Positions 1-6,346 of a stretch of 6,347 nt of DNA are shown piece after piece. A program made the translations under genes and the position numbers. Position 1 is the first letter of the stretch; each line of letters opens with the position of its first letter. Below the pieces are notes generated by a model. It worked only from the letters and a program-made list of their open reading frames with translations. It did no database searches and was not told where the DNA came from. The stretch comes from Candidatus Poribacteria bacterium (GTDB lineage: Bacteria > Poribacteria > WGA-4E > WGA-3G), in assembly GCA_028818995.1 (NCBI GenBank), contig JAPPMR010000810.1, forward strand, positions 1 to 6,347. The letters run 5' to 3'.

Positions 1-31
1 CTATAAACCCAGTATTTGTATGGGTTTATAG
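1..31 (+). terminator. Perfect 11-bp inverted repeat, possible terminator
   Basis: CTATAAACCCA at 1-11 is perfectly complementary to TGGGTTTATAG at 21-31, with a 9-base spacer at 12-20. On the plus strand the stem is followed by GCG and then five T residues (35-39), so it could act as an intrinsic terminator for a plus-strand gene ending to the left of the window. For the minus-strand thrC operon the sequence after the stem is outside the window, so a bidirectional role cannot be judged. The stem is only about one third G+C, which weakens the terminator reading. It may instead be the end of a longer inverted repeat cut by the window edge. Confidence 0.35.
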
Positions 32-312
32 GCGTTTTTCATATTTTGAAAAAAATTATTTTTTCTATTTCTCCTCTGTATTGAGGAACACAGTTTTTCT
101 CTTGCTGTCCATATTTTTTGATAGGTTTTGTATTGTCGTCTTTGCATTTGGATAGTTGTTTGCGATTTCAGGAATGTCTGGTTGTTTTGTGTTTGGGATC
201 GGTTTTGTTTTCATACTGATATTATACCTGTTTCTGTGTGGTGATGGAAGTTTTGCGGTTTTGCGGACAATAGATATCCAATATATTTCCAATAAGTTTG
301 CAGGAAAAGTTG

Positions 313-390
313 GAAGTCGAGATTCGGAGATCGCTCCTACAAGAAGAGTTAGAAGTCGCGATTCGGGGATCGCTCCTACAGGAAGGGATA
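313..390. repeat. Two tandem copies of a 39-bp palindromic repeat
   Basis: Unit 1 (313-351) and unit 2 (352-390) lie head to tail and agree at 34 of 39 positions by eye. The shared core is GATCGCTCCTACA. Unit 2 contains a perfect small hairpin, GCGAT-TCGGGG-ATCGC (358-373), and a second short palindrome, TCCT-AC-AGGA (374-383). Unit 1 has one mismatch in each. On the minus strand the unit reads TGTAGGAGCGAT followed by CCCCGAATCGCGACTTC. The period is a multiple of three, so an open plus-strand frame passes through as a 13-residue peptide repeat, which I regard as incidental. The copies sit about 40 nt after the thrC stop, where the RNA hairpins could lie in the operon's 3' untranslated region. 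No T-run follows, so a classical terminator is not supported. Confidence 0.8.
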
Positions 391-429
391 TTTAATAGAA
401 GGCAGAAACAATTAAAGAATTGAATGGAT

Positions 430-1755
430 CTACACGCTCAGATGTTTGTCTATCTGCTTGAGAACGTTTTCAAAATCTGCTTCTAATTCAAGTGGCGTGT
501 TTAGGTATTGTGGCTTAGGTTCGCCCGGAACAATATTGTGATATGCAACTTTGAAATCGGGGAATTTGAGTCCGTTAGCAGTTGAAATCACAATAACTCT
601 ATCATCTTTTTTAATTTGCTGGCGTTCAACCATTTTTATGAGTACAGCCAACGCAACACCTGTATGTGGACAATTGAATAGTCCTGTTCTATCTGCCCTG
701 GCAGCTGCGTCAGCTAATTCCTCTTCGGACGCTTGATCAACGATGCCATCAAACTTCTTCAAGATACGGATAGCCCGATGAATAGAAACAGGATTACCAA
801 TCTGAATTGCAGTGGCTTGCGTGGATTGTGCAGTGATTGCTTTAAACTCTGTAAACCCTTTTTGGTAGCTGCGATAGAGTGGATTTGCACGTTCAGCTTG
901 TGCGCAGGCAATGCGTGGAAGTTTATTTATCATACCAAGTTCAAACATCATTAAAAAACCTAATCCCAACGCAGAAACATTGCCGAGGTTACCTCCGGGT
1001 ATGATAATCCAATCTGGCACCTCCCAATCAAACTGCTGCACGATTTCAATGCTGATCGTTTTTTGTCCCTCAATCCGAAGCGAATTGATAGAGTTTGCGA
1101 GATAGAAATCCTTACGAGCCGCGAGTTTTTGAACGATTGCCATGCACCCATCAAAATCTGTCTCAAGCGAAAGTGTTAAGGCACCATTTGCAATAGGTTG
1201 TATGAGTTGTTCACGGGTAACCTTCTCTTTGGGCAAGAGGATGATAGCAGGGATTCCCGCTGCTGAAGCATAAGCCGCCAAAGATGCAGAAGTGTCACCT
1301 GTAGAAGCGCACATTACAGCGCGGATATTACCAGATTCGGAAATGATCTGCTTCACCATTGAGACAAGCACCGTCATCCCAAGGTCTTTGAATGAACCCG
1401 TATGACTGTTTCCACACTGCTTTATCCAGAGATCTGAGAGTCCAAGTTGTCCCCCAAAACGTTCTGCCCAAAACAGATTGGTACCGCCTTCATACATGGA
1501 GATTATGTTCTCATTATCAATATTCGGGCAGACAAACTCCTTTTTCCCCCAAACGCCGCTTCCGTAAGGATATTGCGTCCGCATGTAACGTTGTTCAAAA
1601 AGAGATTTCCAATCATCCGCGCTGCGTTGGTTCAACGCGTCCATATCATGGCGGACCTCTAACAACCCATTACAATTTCTACAGCGATAGATAATTTCAG
1701 TGAGTGGATATTTGCATCCTTTACTGCACTCAAACCATGCATTGTAATTCATCAT
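430..1755 (-). CDS. thrC: Threonine synthase, plant-type, PLP-dependent
   Basis: Threonine synthase converts O-phospho-L-homoserine to L-threonine plus phosphate, the last step of threonine synthesis in the cytosol. The 441-residue product begins with a ribbon carrying C10, C14, C25 and C28, a likely zinc site. The fold-type II PLP domain follows. The Schiff-base lysine is K123 in HTGSFKDLGMT (118-128), the phosphate-binding loop is GGNLGN (254-259), and STGDTSA (151-157), QPIANGA (186-192), CPHTGVAL (362-369) and STANGLKF (391-398) are all intact. These blocks match the plant-type enzyme closely, including PYGSGVW (63-69) and NLFWAERFG (93-101). Plants add a transit peptide and have lost the ribbon cysteines. 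Two Met codons lie in tandem. The first (1755) overlaps the scpB stop as ATGA and has AGGAAG 7 nt upstream, which supports it and indicates translational coupling. Cysteate synthase is a related alternative but less likely, given the match along the whole length. Confidence 0.93.
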   Translation of the reverse strand: MMNYNAWFECSKGCKYPLTEIIYRCRNCNGLLEVRHDMDALNQRSADDWKSLFEQRYMRTQYPYGSGVWGKKEFVCPNIDNENIISMYEGGTNLFWAERFGGQLGLSDLWIKQCGNSHTGSFKDLGMTVLVSMVKQIISESGNIRAVMCASTGDTSASLAAYASAAGIPAIILLPKEKVTREQLIQPIANGALTLSLETDFDGCMAIVQKLAARKDFYLANSINSLRIEGQKTISIEIVQQFDWEVPDWIIIPGGNLGNVSALGLGFLMMFELGMINKLPRIACAQAERANPLYRSYQKGFTEFKAITAQSTQATAIQIGNPVSIHRAIRILKKFDGIVDQASEEELADAAARADRTGLFNCPHTGVALAVLIKMVERQQIKKDDRVIVISTANGLKFPDFKVAYHNIVPGEPKPQYLNTPLELEADFENVLKQIDKHLSV

Positions 1756-2381
1756 TCTATATCTTCCTGAATGGCACTGAGATGTTCTATATTGTTTGCT
1801 GTGGGCAAGAGTTGCTCAATTTCTTCAAGAGATGGTAATTCAGATGGGTCTTTCAACCCAAATTGTTGAAGAAAAGTATCGGTGGTAGAAAAAAGCAGTG
1901 ATCGTCCAGCACCCTCTTTTCTGCCTGAAACGCAGACGAGGTTTTTCTCAACAAGCGCGTTGATGACACTGTCGCTGTTTACACCACGAATTGTTGACAC
2001 ATCACTCCGTGTGACTGGTTGCTTGTAGGCGACTATTGCAAGGGTTTCTAACGCAGAAGGGGACAATGTTACGCGCACCTGCTGTATATAAAACTTGCGG
2101 ATCCAGACCGAAAATTCTGGACGGGTACAAATTTGATATCCGTTAGCAATTTCTATAAGATGAAAACTTCGGTTCATCTGTTGATATTCATCACGAAGTT
2201 CTGAGAGTGCTTTTCGAATTTCTCGTACTGTTATGTTCGGAATTGCGTGCTGAAACTGTTTTATCGTAATCGGTTCGCTGGCAGCAAACAAGATTGCTTC
2301 CAATATTGATTTTATATTTTCTTCTGGTGTCACATCTGAATTGTTCATCAGATGTTCAGCCGCAACATTTTCCAAATCCAT
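1752..2381 (-). CDS. scpB: Segregation and condensation protein B
   Basis: ScpB is the dimeric winged-helix (kite) subunit of the bacterial SMC-ScpAB condensin. It binds the middle of the ScpA kleisin and helps organise and segregate the chromosome. The product has 209 residues, a usual length. The first winged helix spans roughly 22-100 and starts with ILEAILFAASEPIT (26-39). The second, from about 106, contains the family signature LSPSALETLAIVAYKQPVTR (106-125), IRGVNSD (131-137), GRKEGAGR (153-160), STTDTFLQQFGL (165-176) and ELP (181-183). The tail is acidic and probably disordered. The chosen ATG has AGGA only 2 nt away and another AGGA 12 nt upstream, so both spacings are poor. Met12 (codon at 2348) is a possible alternative start but lacks any ribosome site. 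The gene follows scpA by 23 nt and overlaps thrC by 4 nt. Confidence 0.95.
   Translation of the reverse strand: MDLENVAAEHLMNNSDVTPEENIKSILEAILFAASEPITIKQFQHAIPNITVREIRKALSELRDEYQQMNRSFHLIEIANGYQICTRPEFSVWIRKFYIQQVRVTLSPSALETLAIVAYKQPVTRSDVSTIRGVNSDSVINALVEKNLVCVSGRKEGAGRSLLFSTTDTFLQQFGLKDPSELPSLEEIEQLLPTANNIEHLSAIQEDIE
1763..1768 (-). promoter_or_regulatory. Shine-Dalgarno site of thrC inside the scpB end
   Basis: On the minus strand this reads AGGAAG, 7 nt before the first thrC ATG and 10 nt before the second. It lies within the last codons of scpB. With the ATGA stop/start overlap it suggests that thrC is translated by ribosomes coupled to scpB. It is the clearest ribosome binding site in the window; the sites of cca, M50 and scpA are poor. 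Confidence 0.7.
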
Positions 2382-2404
2382 TTTCCTGATGATTCCTGTA
2401 CTTT

Positions 2405-3190
2405 CTAAGCTGTTGATGTAGTATTTTCTCTTTCAACGGCTTTGACGATATATATACTTTCAAATAGACCTGTTTGAACAGTGACAATTTTTCCAATTCG
2501 GATAAGTTCTAAAACAGCAAGAAATGTGACGATTAGATCAATTTTACTTGAAGATAATGGGAATAGACTTTCGAAAAGCAATTGATCTGTGTTTTCTAAT
2601 TGGCTTTCAATAAAAGCGATTTTGTCCTCAACAGTGATTACTTCCTCTTCAACTGTCTGATACTCCTCATCTGGTTCAAACTGAGCAATTTGATCATTGA
2701 TATTCTTAAAGGCAGTGAGTAGGTCAAAAAGTGTGGCTTTAATCTCATAAGATCGTGTTTCATCTAAATCAGCATGTAACTTTGAACTTCTGTTGTATAT
2801 TGAGGTGCGCCGTTCAGCATAAGTATCTAAAACTTGTGCTGCTTCTTTGTAACGTTTGTATTCTAAAAGTTGTTGGACAAGTTGTTCTTGGTTTCCAATA
2901 GGATGATCCGAATCAGAAACAGTTTGTGGAAGGATGCTTTGTGATTTGATATGTAGAAGTGTTGCCGCCATCACCAAAAAATCGGATGCCACGTCCAAAT
3001 CTAATTGCTCCATAAGATTTACATATTCCAGATAGCGATCAGTAATTTGGGCAATCTGTATATCGTAAATATTCATCTCTTCCTTCTGAATAAGATGAAG
3101 AAGCAGATCAAGTGGTCCCTCAAAACCGTCTAATTTGACAGCGTAAATGGGATGAGTTACTGAATTGGTAGGTGAAAAATCTGCTAACAT
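2405..3190 (-). CDS. scpA: Segregation and condensation protein A (kleisin)
   Basis: ScpA is the kleisin that bridges the SMC heads and carries the ScpB dimer, closing the condensin ring on DNA. The 261-residue product has the diagnostic N-terminal block FEGPLDLLLHLI (23-34), then IAQITDRYLEY (46-56), and the helix ASDFLVMAATLLHIKSQSILP (68-88) that forms the SMC-neck contact. A central acidic linker (about 170-200, E-rich) should hold the ScpB-binding segment. The C-terminal winged helix (about 215-252, with FLAVLELIRIGKI) should bind the cap of the SMC head. Length is normal for the family. The ATG has no good Shine-Dalgarno sequence, and about 12 residues precede the conserved region. The smc gene is not in the window. 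The gene sits 44 nt after the M50 gene and 23 nt before scpB, which fits stoichiometric co-expression of ScpA and ScpB. Confidence 0.96.
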   Translation of the reverse strand: MLADFSPTNSVTHPIYAVKLDGFEGPLDLLLHLIQKEEMNIYDIQIAQITDRYLEYVNLMEQLDLDVASDFLVMAATLLHIKSQSILPQTVSDSDHPIGNQEQLVQQLLEYKRYKEAAQVLDTYAERRTSIYNRSSKLHADLDETRSYEIKATLFDLLTAFKNINDQIAQFEPDEEYQTVEEEVITVEDKIAFIESQLENTDQLLFESLFPLSSSKIDLIVTFLAVLELIRIGKIVTVQTGLFESIYIVKAVERENTTSTA

Positions 3191-3234
3191 TGTTATTCTA
3201 TTTAATTTATATCTGTAACATTACTCAATCTTCT

Positions 3235-3921
3235 TTACCGAACTCCAACAATTATTCCGATAAGATTGAGTATGTCAGTAGTTATGTTGTGCAGAAATAT
3301 GAATACAAAATTTGGTATTCCGATTAAACTCGGCAGAAAAATAAGAGCAAGAAGAATAGGCAACCCATAAGGAGCAAGTTTTGAAAATTCACGTGAGGCG
3401 CGTTCTGGCAGCAAACCATTCACTACACTAAACCCGTCTAATGGAAAAAGTGGAAGCAGGTTAAATGCAGCGAGAAAGACACTAATAAATGCAGAAAGAA
3501 CAAGTTCTTTTTTAATTTGATAATGCGCTACAGATTCAGTTACGTCCAAAACTCCAAAAACCAATAGCAATTTAAGCACGCCAAGAATAACGAAAGTTAG
3601 GACGATATTCATAAATGGACCTGCTGCTGCAATGAGCATTAAATCTCTTCTTGGATGCCTGAGATTATATGGATTAACTGGCACAGGCTTTGCCCAACCA
3701 AAGAAACCTCCACCGAAGAACGTCCCTATCAAAGGCAAAAACAGTGTTCCAATGGGATCAATATGCACGGCAGGATTAAGCGACATACGTCCCTGATCGC
3801 GTGCTGTAGAATCACCTAACATATTAGCAGATTTTGCATGTCCCCATTCGTGGAAAGTTAACAGGATAATGAACTGTGTTACACGAAGGATTGCTAAGTA
3901 TACTCTATCTTGAGTAAACAT
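3235..3921 (-). CDS. Site-2 protease family (M50) membrane metalloprotease
   Basis: This is a polytopic membrane protein of the compact site-2 protease group, lacking PDZ or CBS domains; 228 residues is typical. Zinc ligands are visible: H24 and H28 with catalytic E25 in HEWGH (24-28), inside the first membrane helix (about 7-28), and D162 in NLLPLFPLDG (154-163). Other family blocks are RMSLNPAVHIDPIGT (45-59), GWAKPVPVNPYNLR (75-88) and the helix with AAAGPFMNI (98-106). Hydrophobic segments lie near 94-125, 138-160, 187-200 and 203-226. Group members cut substrates within or near the membrane, but the physiological substrate of this scpAB-linked branch is generally unknown and cannot be told here. 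The position just upstream of scpA is a recurrent arrangement in bacteria; the usual trpS between them is missing. It starts 23 nt after the preceding gene's stop, with a weak ribosome site. Confidence 0.93.
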   Translation of the reverse strand: MFTQDRVYLAILRVTQFIILLTFHEWGHAKSANMLGDSTARDQGRMSLNPAVHIDPIGTLFLPLIGTFFGGGFFGWAKPVPVNPYNLRHPRRDLMLIAAAGPFMNIVLTFVILGVLKLLLVFGVLDVTESVAHYQIKKELVLSAFISVFLAAFNLLPLFPLDGFSVVNGLLPERASREFSKLAPYGLPILLALIFLPSLIGIPNFVFIFLHNITTDILNLIGIIVGVR

Positions 3922-3944
3922 ATTTTATCTTATTTCCATTCAAT

Positions 3945-5426
3945 TTATTGATTTATAGGATCGTTAGCATTATGCTTTTTGAGTTCACTGAATTGGAAAA
4001 ACGCATCCGATTTAGATTTAATTTTTCCGTCTAATTGTGCTGCAAATAAATCCCAAAGTTTAATTTTAAAAGTCTTTCCGGGTTTTTCACCCCACTGAAT
4101 CAGATCATCACCAGTAATAAAGGGCTGTATCTTTCGTAAAGTGCAAAGGTAATCACCAACATTTTTACGATGCACCTGTGATAGATTAATATCTGAATAC
4201 GCTAAAACAAGTGCTTCAAGCGGAAAAGGTTTTAATCTCTGATAAATTTTGCTTGGTGAGGTTGTTTCAGTTAGAGAATCCAAGATTGGTAATAATTGAC
4301 GATATGCTGTTAATGGAGTCTGGACTTTAAATATCTTTCTATTGTTATATACGTAAGTTAATCTATTTTCGGCATCAACAATACACCATTTCCCATTATA
4401 GTATTCAACGGAAGCACTTTTAGATAATGCTAAACCGAGTTTTTCAAAAACAGGCCGTACAGTTTTTTTATGAGCGATCTCTTGTTTTAAAACTTGTGTA
4501 TCATGTCCTATGTGGCGGAGTTGATGCTCCAATACAAGTCTGAAACAGAGTGCCTCAATCTGATATATCTGCTCCTCTTGGGAATTACTCATGCCAAATA
4601 GTGCTATCCATCGCAATATATTCGGCTCAAAATCTTCGTCTGTGATGTGCTCTGATGCCCATGAGATTGCTTGTTGTGCCGTTTGAAAATCACACAGAAA
4701 AGCAGGTAAGATTTCCCATCCTGGGAAAATTGCCTCATATACACCGAATTGAGCAAGTTCTTGAACAATTTGCGGAGCATTGTCTTCAAGTAAGACCCTG
4801 TCAATTTCATTCCGTATCCGTTCACCGCTGAGTTGCGCTAAAAGTGGAATTGCCTCCTTGATTAGCAGCATATCGGCATCTGCAATACGGAAGTTATAAC
4901 GTCCCGCGTATCTACAAGCCCGAAAGATACGGGTTGGATCATCTATGAAACTCTTGTTGTGAAGTATCCGAATGGTGCCGGTCTTAAGATCGTCAAGCCC
5001 GTTAGTCTTATCAATAACGGCACCAAAATTAGTAGAATCTAACCGCATTGCTAATGCGTTTATAGAAAAATCTCTCCGCTGTAAATCCTCTGCAATAGTG
5101 CCACGTTCTACCTTAGGTAACGTTCCGGGATTTTGATACGTTTCACACCGTGCGGTGACAAAGTCAACTTTCGGTTGACTCGGATTTGCTGGTGTGACTG
5201 TTGCTGTACCAAACTGTTGATGCTCCTGCAATGTCCCATTCCATCGACTTTGCATCTCTTTTGCAACCTGAAGCGCGTCTCCTTCCACCACAATGTCAAT
5301 GTCAATAGTTGGCCGTTTTAACAGGATATCCCGGACGGATCCGCCAACGAGATAAGCATGTTCTTCTCCAACTTCACCGATTTCGTGTAATATACCTAAA
5401 AGTGATTCGGGGATATCAGGTAACAT
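3945..5426 (-). CDS. cca: CCA tRNA nucleotidyltransferase / poly(A) polymerase family, class II
   Basis: The family adds CCA, or only CC or A, to tRNA 3' ends, or poly(A) to RNA, using CTP and ATP without a nucleic-acid template. The 493-residue product shows the nucleotidyltransferase fold at its N-terminus: YLVGGSVRD (25-33), the metal-binding pair D42 and D44 in TIDIDIV, and the third acidic residue D88 in VDFVTARCETY (87-97). RRDFSINALA (117-126) and DDPTRIFRACRYAGRYNF (162-179) are the nucleotide-recognition and neck motifs, followed by SGERIRNEI (200-208). The helical body and tail (about 210-493) is divergent. I see no HD phosphohydrolase signature, CBS pair or DHH domain. Sequence alone does not separate a full CCA-adding enzyme from a CC- or A-adding specialist or a poly(A) polymerase, so the symbol is provisional. 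The ATG at 5426 lies 18 residues before the first conserved strand; its ribosome site is weak. Confidence 0.88.
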   Translation of the reverse strand: MLPDIPESLLGILHEIGEVGEEHAYLVGGSVRDILLKRPTIDIDIVVEGDALQVAKEMQSRWNGTLQEHQQFGTATVTPANPSQPKVDFVTARCETYQNPGTLPKVERGTIAEDLQRRDFSINALAMRLDSTNFGAVIDKTNGLDDLKTGTIRILHNKSFIDDPTRIFRACRYAGRYNFRIADADMLLIKEAIPLLAQLSGERIRNEIDRVLLEDNAPQIVQELAQFGVYEAIFPGWEILPAFLCDFQTAQQAISWASEHITDEDFEPNILRWIALFGMSNSQEEQIYQIEALCFRLVLEHQLRHIGHDTQVLKQEIAHKKTVRPVFEKLGLALSKSASVEYYNGKWCIVDAENRLTYVYNNRKIFKVQTPLTAYRQLLPILDSLTETTSPSKIYQRLKPFPLEALVLAYSDINLSQVHRKNVGDYLCTLRKIQPFITGDDLIQWGEKPGKTFKIKLWDLFAAQLDGKIKSKSDAFFQFSELKKHNANDPINQ

Positions 5427-5488
5427 TTTCTTTTGTAGAGGAGATTTTAGCCCAACATCTCTGAAGAATAGCGTCCATTTCTGAAATT

Positions 5489-6169
5489 TTATACAAAAGC
5501 AAAAACACGAGTTGGTGCGCCAGAACTACGTGCTAACTTTAGCGGCGCAATCACCACATAGAAATGTGTCGGCAGTTGACTCAAATTGCACAAATCTTCT
5601 ACGTGCGGAATGCCTGCTCCTAAAAAGACGAGGTGTGCTGGTGGCAAACCGTCATGCAACGGAGGATGTCCCGCTACAGCATCAATGCTGCATGCGTCTG
5701 TGCCGATAACCTTTATGCCTTTTTCAACGAGGAGTTCAGCCGCATCTTCGCTAAAACCGATCCATTCGCGGTTAAAATTATCTTGATAGACAAATCTATC
5801 CATTCCTGTCCGCATAAAAACGATGCTGTTTTGCGGAATCTCTCCGTTTTCTGCTATCCAGGCTTCAATATCTTCGGCAGTCACTGCATCATTCGGTTTC
5901 TTAATCGCAGAAAAATCCATTAACACCGCGTGTCCGGTTAATTTTTCCTTTGGAATTTCGGCAACAGTAAACCCGTCTGGATACATCAAGCAAGAAGCAT
6001 CAATATGTGTAGAGCAATGTCCGGACATGTCAACGCGGCTTTCAAAGTAACCGTCTTTTTCTAATGTTGCCTGGTCGTAAATGTTGACAGGATCAATCGG
6101 CAACTCTCGCGGGCTATTTTCGTCAACGACATAAGACAAATCCAGCACGTTTTGAAAGTCAATGTGCAT
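5489..6169 (-). CDS. Cyclase / kynurenine formamidase-like metallohydrolase
   Basis: The 226-residue product belongs to the cyclase family (Pfam PF04199), which includes kynurenine formamidase KynB, isatin hydrolase and polyketide-cyclase relatives. These are soluble, usually dimeric metal-dependent hydrolases. The metal-binding segment is H51-C-S-T-H55-I-D57, close to the family HxGTHxD. FMRTGMDRF (118-126), IGTDACSID (155-163), HPPLH (168-172), VEDLCNL (190-196) and a C-terminal APLKLARSSGAPTRVFA are characteristic, and E191 may be the remaining metal ligand. The glycine of the signature is serine (S53). The position four after D57, usually the catalytic His of DAPxH, is L61. A true kynurenine formamidase role is therefore doubtful, and the substrate is unknown. 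There are no kynurenine-pathway neighbours. It is the first gene after a good promoter; GAGAG precedes the ATG by 6 nt. It has no signal peptide. The 62-nt gap to cca leaves its operon membership probable but unproven. Confidence 0.88.
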   Translation of the reverse strand: MHIDFQNVLDLSYVVDENSPRELPIDPVNIYDQATLEKDGYFESRVDMSGHCSTHIDASCLMYPDGFTVAEIPKEKLTGHAVLMDFSAIKKPNDAVTAEDIEAWIAENGEIPQNSIVFMRTGMDRFVYQDNFNREWIGFSEDAAELLVEKGIKVIGTDACSIDAVAGHPPLHDGLPPAHLVFLGAGIPHVEDLCNLSQLPTHFYVVIAPLKLARSSGAPTRVFAFV

Positions 6170-6204
6170 TTTATTCTCTCATTCTTTTTGTCTATTATAA
6201 ATAT

Positions 6205-6233
6205 AGTATATCACATGTCGCATCACAATTCAA
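6205..6233 (-). promoter_or_regulatory. Sigma70-type promoter with extended -10 for the operon
   Basis: On the minus strand TTGAAT (6233-6228) and TATACT (6210-6205) are separated by exactly 17 nt. The -10 box matches 5 of 6 consensus bases and is preceded by TG one base upstream (6213-6212), an extended -10; the -35 matches 4 of 6. The predicted start is near 6198, giving a leader of about 28 nt before the cyclase ATG. A perfect TATAAT also occurs at 6199-6194 but has no acceptable -35 element at 16-18 nt. I found no other comparably good promoter in the intergenic gaps, so this may drive all six genes. Confidence 0.6.
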
Positions 6234-6333
6234 GCAGTAAACTATCCTTCCAGGGTTATTTAGTTTTAAATATTTTTGATGGTTTTTTGCTATGCCGTTA
6301 ATTTTATGTGTTGCCATCTTGTCAGTGTCTTTA

Positions 6334-6346
6334 GTCCCGTAGGGAC
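6334..6346. repeat. Small palindrome at right edge, likely start of a repeat
   Basis: GTCCC (6334-6338) and GGGAC (6342-6346) form a perfect 5-bp stem with a 3-base loop GTA, and the window ends one base later. Nothing here is coding. The GC-rich hairpin in otherwise AT-rich intergenic DNA suggests the edge of a dispersed REP-like element whose remainder lies outside. Its core TCCCGTAGGGA resembles TCCTGTAGGA, the minus-strand reading of the palindrome in the repeat at 374-383. Confidence 0.45.

Larger units (their letters stand above)
1..429. other. Intergenic region downstream of thrC with repeats, no credible gene
   Basis: This 429-base stretch follows the thrC stop codon in the direction of transcription. 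It holds a perfect inverted repeat at 1-31, an A/T tract around 48-65, a T- and G-rich stretch (plus strand) from about 66 to 260, and a tandem 39-bp repeat at 313-390. Open frames on both strands (minus 292-65, plus 156-395) begin only with TTG and lack a Shine-Dalgarno sequence. Their translations are compositionally biased: K/N/P/T-rich on minus, F/I/L/G-rich on plus. The plus frame simply runs through the DNA repeat. I therefore see no supported gene here. Any real minus-strand gene further left lies outside the window. Confidence 0.7.

Noticed and set aside
65..292. Minus-strand open frame of 75 codons after the thrC gene.
   Set aside because: The start is TTG with no Shine-Dalgarno sequence. 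The composition (K, N, P, T) merely reflects A/C-rich DNA, and no motif is recognisable.
313..390. CRISPR array.
   Set aside because: The two units are directly adjacent with no spacers, there are only two copies, and no cas gene is present.
156..395. Plus-strand open frame of 79 codons with a hydrophobic N-terminus and a 13-residue repeat.
   Set aside because: It starts with TTG without a ribosome site. The hydrophobicity follows from T-rich DNA, and the peptide repeat is the 39-bp DNA repeat read through.
960..1166. Second minus-strand open frame inside thrC, and similar frames inside the other genes on both strands.
   Set aside because: They overlap strongly supported coding sequences in other frames and show no family motifs.
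3191..3234. Possible internal promoter before scpA: TTGAGT, 17 nt, TTAAAT on the minus strand.
   Set aside because: The -10 matches only 4 of 6 bases, the start site would fall almost on the ATG, and the region is simply AT-rich.
5416..5478. A 20-codon minus-strand open frame (MDAILQRCWAK...) whose TGA lies just inside the start of the cca-type gene, suggesting a leader peptide.
   Set aside because: It has no ribosome binding site, no run of a regulatory amino acid and no attenuator hairpin. An open frame this short is expected by chance.
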